A stretch of DNA of 64,000 bases from Isoetes taiwanensis (lineage: Eukaryota; Streptophyta; Lycopodiopsida; Isoetales; Isoetaceae). This document shows positions 55,405 through 64,000 of this stretch, in pieces; within the stretch, counting starts at the first letter, position 1; every line of letters starts with the position of its first letter. The notes under the pieces are model-generated. The model searched no databases and was not told the DNA's origin. It saw nothing but the letters and a program-made list of their open reading frames with translations. Where the stretch lies: the NCBI GenBank assembly GCA_021234155.1, contig JAJEKV010000280.1, positions 184,001-248,000 on the forward strand. The letters run 5' to 3'. The position numbers were made by a program, and so were the translations under genes.

Positions 55405-56712
55405 TCATTGGTCATTTGGGTCAACCCAATCACCATGCGGCCCTAGAGGTGGTGGTAGGAACTGGTTAATGTCTGGCACTCCCTCTCCTTCACGCGGCTC
55501 CTTCACCCCCCTCCACAATTCCATCTCGCGATAACTCTCAAAAGTGTGCATCTGCCCATCCCTTCTACGCGCGACTAGTTGTGGCAAAGCTGGCATGCGA
55601 CCTTGTATATTTAATATGGCATATTGTAACTCAGGAAAAATCCATCCGTCTTGCATTGGACAGAAGCGGCTTTGCAATATCCAATCAAGAACACATCGCA
55701 TGTGCATACGATGCCCACACCCTAGAGTGTACCAGCCCACCTGTGTCAGGTTGTCACCACACAACTGGCAATGTCTGAAATCAGCAACCTTTAGCTCTTC
55801 CCACTGGCTCTCATACAAATACTCGCGAGGGAGATAGGATATCAATTGCTCCGAAGTCACCCTAAAAGGGTCAGAGTCCAACGATCTTGTCAGATTGCGC
55901 AAGTGATCATTGTTAAGCGAATATTCTCTTCTGAAAGGGTTAGGTTTCGACTTCTCTCATTCTCCAATTGGGCTCAAATATCTACAAGGTCATTCACGGC
56001 TCCAGCCGCGGCTACCCCTGCCACCTCCAAAAGTTGGATAGCGTCAGCAACAAGGTATGTAACGGTGATAGGCTCACCATGTGCCCCACTCTCACTATCT
56101 TCCGATAGCTTGACCCTCTTGGTGCTGCCACTACCGCTTCCTTGCCTCCATTTTCTACTCCCATAAGGCACTTCCTTCACAAGCTCATAGTATACTTGCT
56201 GCGCAAAACTCTTACTAAACTCACCGTTGTAGGGTAAATGTCCCTTCACTTGGACATGCCGCTCGACTGCTTTTGCTCGAACAACAGCAATCTTGCACTC
56301 ATGAGCCTTACACTTACCCCTCCTACTAGGCCAATCTCTTTCAAACTCATTCTTGTCTAAATTTGTGATAACATCGTCGTAGTCTGCTCCATGCGGACAA
56401 TAGCCTGGCCCTGCCTCGCCAGCTACATTATGCACCTTTGTGATGGTGCAATTATCCCTCTTTGAAACTTCGTCCATCACACGCAGCCTTCTTAACTCAG
56501 CCGTGCGATATTCATTCGCTCCTGCATGTGCTGCTGCTCTCTCCATTTGCCAAGCAGCTGACATTTCAAGCTCGTTCTCCATGGTTTGCCGCCAAGGAGA
56601 GGGGGTCCTCAAATTTGAGGGTACCGAAAAATCATGTTGACCCGAAGGCTGACCCTGCTGCTCCGATGTATCCACGTTGTGTGGATATTCGTCGTCCTGT
56701 TCACGAGACATA
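55405..56712 (-). pseudogene. RING-like protein gene, split by a stop and a frame change
   Basis: Two adjoining frames read as one protein. The first part runs from MSREQDDEYPHNVD (56712) to GAVNDLVDI and TGA at 55974; codons continue past that stop (AQLENERSRNLTLSEEN), then shift into the second frame (LNNDHLRNLTRSLDSDPF). Near 55700 a RING-H2-like finger: CQLCGDNL, then LGCGHRMHMRCVLDWI, then FCPMQDGW. The last expected Cys (CPxC) is absent, so zinc binding may be incomplete. The N-terminal part has a Cys/His cluster (GYCPHGAD, KCKAHECK) of unknown type. E3-ligase activity is possible but not shown. Overall family not recognised. Confidence 0.55.
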
Positions 56713-56961
56713 ATTATAGTGCTGACTTGTACAGGTGTGCTTTGACTTTTTGTCTTTATAATTTTCGTTAACTGCGACATATAAAAAAGCACACAATAAA
56801 TAACACAAAAAACACGCGAAAAGAAGAGCTAAGCTATACAAATTGACAATAATTTCTCAAATAGCATCAAACAAGCGTTTAATGAATTTATTTGGAATAT
56901 TATATAGTACAAGAATGTTTGAATGTAAATTTATGGTCGTGTGAATAATAGAATATGCACG

Positions 56962-58590
56962 CTAAGCGTGACTAGGACCAGCTTGGTCTACTGCGTCGTC
57001 GCCACCGTGGCCAAGTTGAAGAATCCAATCTGATTCCAATTGTGGCCTCGTGCACGGAATTGGAGAGCAATGAAAACTGCTCCGCATGGTGTCAAGTAGC
57101 TGGGCCATATCAAATTTTCGTGTTTTGTCTCTCATTGGCGACTCAACGCAATGTTTCAAATAGTCGCACATTCTCCGATGTTCCAGGCTTCTTATTGACT
57201 CCATGTAGGAGTGTTTACTAGCAAAATCAGCCAAGTAGTAGACAATGTACGCTGCCCCGTGCAAATCAAAGTCAACCCTTGGCGGCACTGTCTTCGAGCC
57301 ACTACCAAAATAAAGATCATCGTGCATATATGGATGCCTGGCCCTTTCCATCTCAATTCTTTTCTTACCCTCGCCATCCAAACCCTTGTAATACCATCGT
57401 TTTACCTCCACTGTCTTGCCGATCAACCTGGATTCACCCCAATCACAAATGCCAATGTATACAGCCTGAGGATCAATACATCCCTTCTCCTTTCCATAAT
57501 CAAAATGGAGCAATATATTGCCCGGATGCAAGTCCATATGCAAATATCTTTCTTGATGAAGTTTTCATAGCCCGCTGCAGAATGACATTGCCAAGTCCCC
57601 AACCCTAGAGGCAACAAATAATTCTTTCTTTCTGTGCTCCTCAAGCAGCCTCAAGTCCGTCTCAATCTGGGAACAGCTCCTAACTTCCTAAATGCAAGCT
57701 CTGCAAAAGCATTGCACCCATGACTTGTAAAGAAGGTTGCCAACAAACCTCCATTCCAAAAAGGGAAAATTAAGCCTTGTCTTTCTAGGCCAGTTGTGCT
57801 ACCAATGCAGCGTATTATACACCCGTGCCTATCTTGCATTCCAGACTCCCTCATGTTCTTCAACATAGCTTCCACTAACTTATTGGGATCTGTACTTGGC
57901 TGAAAATTATTATGTTGAAGTTTTACATAATAAGGTTCATCCTTAATAAAACTAGACCCTAAAATATTGCACTTATACACTGCGCCATATGAACCAGAAC
58001 CAATTTATTCTCTGTTTATTATTTGTGATGAATCTACTTTGGCAAACCAAGTTGTCTTGGCATCTGCTCTTCTACGGGCTTCCCACTCCCTATCTGTCTC
58101 ACCAGGACGTTTGGCTTTTATGGTTTGTGCCAACACTTTCTTGACAAGATGAGGGGGTTGATGGGCTTCTTTCTTCAATTTTCTGTTGGTCCACGCCACA
58201 TTCCATGTGCTGGCTTTTTCTTTTAGCTCTAGCCTCAAGCGATGACTACTCAAATTTGCAACTTCTGTGATCATATTCCCAGTTGCGGCTAATATTACCC
58301 ACTATCCATGTATACCTCTCTTGCTCACTCTTTTCAGGCTCTAGAGCTATCATTCGAGGCTTAAAAGCCCTCTCGACATCTTTTACCAGCCCTGCATGGT
58401 AGTCTAGCCATCCTTCCTCGCTGTTGGTAATCAATTCCAAATCCTGAGCTTCTACGCGGCAATGCTGCAGAAGATGACTCAAGTTGCAGCTCTGTAGCCT
58501 CTGTTTGAGACGCCAATGCCTCTAATGGTTGCGGCTCGATCTGAGACACTAATGCCACATTTGGTTGCGAGTTAACTTCTGCTCTCTCTT
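56962..58590 (-). pseudogene. Protein kinase-like gene, broken
   Basis: Order on the minus strand: charged N-terminal region (DREWEARRRADAKTTWF), IGSGSYGAVYKC (glycine loop, about 58000, right after an in-frame TAA), YYVKLQ (likely the ATP-anchoring Lys), FPFWNGG near the hinge; then a frame change near 57665 and an in-frame TGA; HMDLHPGNILL (catalytic loop with Asp and Asn, about 57530), ICDWGES (DFG position as DWG), then VDFDLHGAAYIVYYLAD (helix F region) and the C-lobe, ending GPSHA. Key residues are kept although two stops and two frame changes interrupt it. Not close to a plant kinase subfamily that I can name. Confidence 0.75.
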
Positions 58591-60115
58591 CTAGCTAGCT
58601 AGCAAAATGCGACTCCACGACAATACGCAAATGACAACAGCAACCCCTACAAGTCAAGCAAAGATAGAACTTTCAATTTAGTTGAGGGTAAATCAACTCA
58701 CTTTAACCAAAACAAAACGCTAATTTTAAGCTACTACGCTAAGACCCTAACATTTTATCCTATTACTAGTAAATTTTAATTGGTTCATAAGTATGTATGT
58801 GCAAGGCCAAGGATGGGGTAACACATGAAAGGACCAAAACACGATTTATGATCTATAGCCCAACTACTGCCAAAATGCGAGGCTAGCAAGTTTAAAATGC
58901 ATTGTACTTGTCCCAGATTGCGCTTTTTCAAAAGACGAGACCAATCGAATGCTTATTAAAACATACGCCAGTTCCTATATTGGTGTCGGACTTTCATCAA
59001 CACCACCATCAGGAACTACGGTATGAATTAGTAAAAAATTCTCGTAACCCTCAATGAGAGTACAACGCACACCTTTCGAGACCGCGTGACCAAGGCCAAC
59101 AGCGGCATCAGGCGAGGGCTATACTTCTTAAAGAAGGGAGACCCTAGTTGCCTTAAACTTCAGCAATGCCACCCACCCTCGGCATGGCGCAAATAAATGC
59201 GGCAATACCAGGCAAGGGGCATGCCTACGCCCTAAGGCACTAAACCTAATTGGTACTAAAGTTGTCCTTTCAAAAGGGAAGGCAACAAAATTTGTTTTTT
59301 TTTTTTTTTTGGGTTGCCCCTAGGGGGGCAATCCATTGTTTGCATGGGTTTTCGGCATATTCCTGGTATATGTCGGTATATACCAAGAACATCCCAAAAA
59401 CTGCTCCAAACTCCCAATAGCCTGTAAACTCTCGGTTGCCCCTGTTGCTGGGCAGCCGCTCCAAAACCGTCTAACCGGCAAACCCTAAATAAGTGTAGCA
59501 CCTCGACCTCGACCTCTCCTTTACTTCAACCTTATTCTTTCCGGCCCTTCGTTCTAATCTCCGCAATGAGTCATGATTTCTGATGCTAAGCTATTTCATG
59601 CTTCAATTTCAAGCTTTGAGCGTGCAGAAACTAGAAGGGGCGAAGCAGAACAAACAGGTATGCTATTGCCTAGCCCATTTTTTACAGAGATTGCCTTTGA
59701 TTCTGTGCATTAGCAAAAGTATGCCTCATTTTGATTTGATTGAATGTGTCCACATTATCGCATGTTGAAATTTTTACTGGAGTTTGAGTCTTGGCAGAAA
59801 AAATGGTTTAAAGGTAAAATTTGCGGCCCAAGTGATTGGAAATCCCTGCTGGTTTACATCTTCATTTTCTCCCTTACATTTGTATTTGCCATAACCGTCA
59901 AAATCTTCAGTAGCCTAGTCCTAATCATGGCCGTTTTGCCAGAGCAATCCCGGCAGAGCTTTCAACCATAGCTTGGAAGAGACATTTGTTGGCACCGGAG
60001 TCGGACCAAATTTTGTCTGCAACCATACATCCTAATTGCCGCAGACCATATTCTTTGTTAGAAATGTCTGAATTCCAGTGGCCTTGAGCTACTCTAACTC
60101 TCCCTCCTGTGTTAA
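58591..60115. other. No gene recognised
   Basis: A T-run at 59299-59313 and small inverted repeats near 59320-59460. An open stretch at 59583-59768 (plus) has no known domain. Possibly the remains of the upstream part of the MA3 pseudogene toward the right end. Confidence 0.4.
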
Positions 60116-60119
60116 AAAG

Positions 60120-60730
60120 ATCTGGCACAAATCCAAGTCTCTGGTTTGCACAAATTGGTTGGAGCATCTGTGGTCCAATCCATTGACGCCTTTAAAGGTA
60201 AAGTTGTAAACATTGTTGAAGAATATTTTGCTGCTGGAAATGTTGCCGAAGCTGCTAATGACTTGGGCGAACTTGGTTCCCCGTCCTATCATCATCATTT
60301 TGTCAAGAAGCTTATTTCTATGGCATTGGACAGACATGATCGGAAAAACTAAATGGCAGCAGTCCTCTTGTCGGCATTGTACAATGATGTTATTGACCCT
60401 GAACAACTTTCCAAAGGTTTCATGAAGCTGCTTGAAGAGCTATTTGTCAGCTCCTTTTCAAGCTGAAATTGTTGGAGGAAGTAAAGAAATAAAATAGATA
60501 ATCTATTAAAAGAATATGTTGAAAATGCGACAAAGCTCACCGTTTGAATATGTTATTGTGAAGAAGGCGTTAACATTGGCTATGGGAAAAACAAATGCAC
60601 AGCCCCTAATTTTGTCTTTACTACAGGAATGTTCTGAGGAAGGCCTTATTACATCAAATCAGTTGTCCAAAGGTTTTCAAAGAGTTTCTGATGCTTTGGA
60701 AGATCTGGCCCTTGACATACAAGCATGAAT
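60120..60730 (+). pseudogene. MA3-domain protein (PDCD4/MRF-like translation regulator) fragment
   Basis: Matches plant MA3-domain translation regulators, which bind eIF4A through repeated MA3 domains. First piece: IVEEYFAAGNVAEAANDLGE, HHHFVKKLISMALDRHDRK, stop, MAAVLLSALYNDVIDPEQL. A gap follows, then FEYVIVKKALTLAM, LILSLLQECSEEGLIT and FQRVSDALEDLALDIQA. The end of one MA3 and the beginning of the next are deleted between 60450 and 60530. No introns are seen inside the pieces. Non-functional. Confidence 0.8.
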
Positions 60731-61067
60731 TCATTAATTAGAGAAATTTGGAATTCTCGTTTAGCATGAAATAGGTTAGCGGGTAGCCATATAGTGCAAA
60801 AACTACTACCAATTGAGTAAAAGTTGGCGTTTTTTTGCACAAATTCTGCAAATGCTTCAGTGTTATTCGGAAATATAGTTTTTACTGCTAATGCAAAGGT
60901 TCACCGCGAGTAGAACGTAGTAGGAGGGAGTGTTAAAACTTCTCGCAAGAAGCGCGAACGCGATGTTTCGCAGCTGAAAGGAGACAAAATAATGTGCCTT
61001 TTATTAAAACCATATGAGAGCATTGTGTTAAAAGAAGGTACCGAGGAGCAAGGATATCACACAAAAT

Positions 61068-64000
61068 TCAAGTATTTAAAGCCATATAATTTACAGAGGA
61101 GGATGTGGTTGCGATTATTTTTAGCATTAAACATATGGTAAAAGATATGGGTAAAGACAAAACCAAAATTCGAAACAAAAATTTCCATTGAAGGAAGTAA
61201 ATATACAACATAATTATCGATTGAAGGAAATAATTATTTCGATTGTGTTTGGATACTTGATCAGGTATCACACCCATTTCATTGGCCATGCGGGTGACAT
61301 GCTCTCTACCCAATTCCATAGCTTGTGTTGTGTCCATCTCTGAATAACCTGTGACCTCTGGAAGTACAACACCCATGGCCTTTGCGATGCGCTGCAGATG
61401 TGAATCAGGCTCCCATTCTTCATCGCCCACCGTGATCGCTGCTCCGCCTATAAGTTCCTTCTCCGATGCAGTAGCATTCTGCTGTGGATGAGAGAGCTTC
61501 TGCTTCTTGCTGTGTACCTGATGCTCCTGTGTCCCAAGAACCTCATCTTGGTCAATCTCCATGTGCTGTTGGTCTGCTTCCATGTGCTGGTGGTCTGTTT
61601 CCATGTGTTCTACGCCCACGTATTCAAACTTATGTTCGCCTGTCAAGAAAGGCATGTACCCATCAAGCTTCTCATTAAGTGCACTCAATTTTTGAAAAGT
61701 GGGCTCCAGGGCTTCTATACCTTTTTCCGTCTCTTCAAGCAAGCGCTTTGTTTCTTGCATTCTCTCTTCGTAGGACTTAGCATCGAGGTTTTCCAAAATG
61801 GAATCCAACTTTGATAGATCCGTGTTTTGGGTGATCGCGATGTCGGGTTGAGCTGGATCGGGCTCAACATTCTCGCTTCGGCTCTTCCTCAAACCCATCG
61901 GCACTTGGATTGGCCATTTTATCAAGCTGCGTTTCAAAGAACGCCCCCTCGTGAAACGGCACACTTTACGAACTTTTGAAAGCCACGCTCTTTTTGCCTT
62001 GCATAAGAGCAAACGAGAAGTCGCCCCAAAAAAAAACGAAATCCATAACCATCGGTCGGCACCAATTTGTTCAACAATATGGTAGGCATAGGAGGTTTTC
62101 AGCTGGCATTTCAATACAAGATCTCCTTCCATTGCCGCCCATTTGAATCTTGGTTTGCCTGTAAAAAGAGTCTGATATTTCTTTTTTATCTTCTCGTCGG
62201 CATCCTCATTACCTGTTAGCGGCATTGGAGGCAATGGTGTTGACTTAGGAGCCTTGCCGTGTGGAGATAGGTGAAGCTCCAACTCACGGTTTGCCGCAGG
62301 TGCTACGAACATCACTCCTGTTAATGCACATATGACTAATAAAGTACTGATGTTCTTTCACCCTTCGTTTGCTCTCCCATCCCATTTCTTCATAGGAACC
62401 TAAAGATAGGTAGCCACCAATTGAATTTGCTTCCACGATACAAGCAATTGGGCAAATTCGGCGCATGATAATGACCAAGTGATAAACTTTGGCATTCGTC
62501 ATGGTAGCTATCCTTGTAAATAGATCTGTGTATTTCTTGCAATCCCATACCTTGTTTATCCCTCGGATGTCAATAAATATCAATGTCGCATTCTCTGACA
62601 CTTGGGAGGAAGTAGGGATGCCATCCTTTGTCACTGCTATGACAATATTTCTCTTTTCCTTTCTTTTTCTAGCCTCCTCTGGCTTTAGAATATTCCCTGT
62701 TGGCTCGTAAAGGCTACGGTGTAGGTTACCAAGTGTATGATCCTTGTTATAGTTAGCCTTCACGTATTCTGTATCAGTATCTGATATATCCAGTATTCTC
62801 TGTTCAGTCAAATCAGGAAAAGCCTGAAGCAATTCGTCCCAGCTATAGAAATCCTTTTGCAGCAAATTAGTGGCATAAGATAAAATTTCTCGCCTCATAA
62901 AAGTGAGGGTTCTGATGTCAGTTGCCCGTTGTTTGCAATCAAATCTCCCGCTATAACCTGGCTGCACCTTTAAATAGGTCTTGCCTTCTATAATCTCATC
63001 GAGCAGCTGTGACACCTCTGCATTCGACATACCTCGTAGCAACCGGAGCCAGGTCTTGTTAAAGAAGTCTTTCGATGGCTTGTCTGGAAAGTCACCATGG
63101 TCGTCACTTAGTTTACGACTCACCCACATACCGGCAACTTCCATTAACTTCTTGAAAACCTTCTCATCCATAAAAATGAATTGTTTTTCATCCTTAAGCT
63201 CCTGCACTTTCAAGGTGGTCGTTGCAATTTCATGGAAATCCTGCAGAAGCAATTTCAAGGTCATCAAGATCGCGACATGAACTTGGCGAGTAGAAAACAA
63301 ATAAATACCTTCCAAGCTGAAGTTTTAGCTGTCCCTATAGGTCCTTGTGGAGGGCAACCATAAGCCTTGTGCTGATGACGAAGTTGTTGCAGTTTTTCAA
63401 TCAGTGGCTCTCTGTACACGGTGTTTGCAATTACTTCGTTGCATTGAATACTCAACTCTATATATTCCTTGTGCAGTAAGATTTCCGTTGAGCACCCTCG
63501 ATCTTCTTCTAGCATATACTTTTGGCAAATTCGTTCTTTGCTTTCGAACTTCTAGGACAATAGAACAAAGGAGTTGTGCAAATGAAAATCTTGTGGTTGC
63601 GAAATAATATAAAATTTCTTGCCCTTCAAATCTTCTGGATTGCTCCATGTCACCCTCCTCCTGAAAGATAGACAACCGTCAGGTCAAATCTACATAACGA
63701 GTGTCCAAAAGATAAAGAATTAGTTACTTGGTAATAGGGTCAAGCGAACGACGTCGGCCAGGGGTGAGGACCTCTGTCGCGGGTATGTCTTGAAGCTTTT
63801 AACCGGAGTTTGAACATGGTCATTTGATCGCATTCTGTGTGTCAAGTTTCTTTGGTGCAGGTTCACAATCAAAAATAGAAATCTTTGTAAACCAATTAAC
63901 TCCTAAGGGGTAGAACCTTTTGAACATTTCAAGCTTCGAGTGGTTTGCTCTCGCCATCTTGCGTTCCTCTTGGGATTGAACTTCAACTCGATTTGGAATG
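61068..64000 (-). CDS. Large spliced gene of unknown family, continuing past the right edge
   Basis: Minus-strand exons: 64000-63733 (HSKLEMFKRFYPLGVNWF; two in-frame stops as read), about 63660-63312 (WSNPEDLKGKKFYIIS, EKLQQLRHQHKAYGCPPQG) ending GGAAG before GTATTT, 63248-62310 after a TTCTGCAG acceptor (FNKTWLRLLRGMSNAEVSQ, FYSWDELLQAFPDLTEQRI, IVIAVTKDG, LIFIDIRGI, SYEEMGWES), and 62315-61068 in another frame (KWAAMEGDLVLK, basic stretch, then a coiled coil SKLDSILENLDAK, short QHMEADQ repeats, and a hydrophobic end). The third exon has a weak order-of-motifs resemblance to the methyltransferase-like gene of element G, with the DLPY site replaced by DIRG. No confident function. Confidence 0.5.

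Overview
The window is nuclear DNA of a land plant with a large, transposon-packed genome. Evidence for this is spliced genes with GT/AG introns, plant-type Ty3/gypsy elements, an En/Spm (Ptta)-type gene, hAT elements and MITEs, a plant-style PP2C, and remnants of a UBC8-10-type E2 enzyme and an MA3-domain protein. I cannot name the species. The mixture looks more like a fern, lycophyte, bryophyte or gymnosperm than a compact angiosperm, but that is only an impression. The clearly intact ordinary gene is a small intronless, GC-rich PP2C phosphatase at 10284-11060 (minus). Almost everything else is mobile DNA or broken gene copies.

Layout. 1.4-3.5 kb: a spliced Ptta/En-Spm-type gene whose middle is an amplified array of 45-bp exons. 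3.8-4.5 kb: a minisatellite split by a 237-bp MITE with an 8-bp target duplication. 4.5-7.0 kb: a Ty3/gypsy fragment with E2 exons lodged in its RNase H region. 7.0-10.2 kb: sparse, with weak minus-strand exons. 10.3-11.1 kb: PP2C.

13.6-45.9 kb is a nest. Minus-strand Ty3/gypsy element B (gag-PR-RT at 45.9-41.8 kb, integrase core at 14.5-13.6 kb) has its RNase H/integrase zinc-finger part turned around, and that part is split by a second Ty3/gypsy, element A (15280-41739). A has 2.49 and 2.48 kb LTRs, the 5-bp target duplication AAGAT and a tRNA-Gln-like primer site. A's integrase gene is in turn interrupted by a 12.4-kb DNA transposon, element G (25781-38151). G has its own terminal inverted repeats, a gene resembling beta-class N4/N6 DNA methyltransferases, a DUF7869-type RNase H-fold (transposase-like) gene, and two regular arrays of an 18-bp palindrome. 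G also holds a LINE with a (TAA)n tail. The inferred order of events is B, then A, then G, then the LINE.

45.9-48.5 kb is a second, diverged DUF7869-type gene broken by a 321-bp MITE. 48.9-49.0 kb is an (ATCT)n microsatellite. 49.5-52.7 kb is a hAT transposase pseudogene preceded by seven evenly spaced GCGTACGC palindromes. 52.7-55.1 kb is a field of foldback repeats. 55.4-64 kb has, on the minus strand, a RING-like gene, a protein-kinase pseudogene and a large unrecognised spliced gene that runs off the window, plus an MA3-domain pseudogene on the plus strand.

The best candidate for an undescribed system is element G: a plant cut-and-paste-like transposon that appears to carry its own DNA methyltransferase and dense palindromic sites. 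One caution applies to all broken frames here. The two LTRs of element A differ mostly at CAG/CTG trinucleotides and homopolymers, often by small deletions. That looks like methylation-linked base-calling error, so some 'frameshifts' may not be real.
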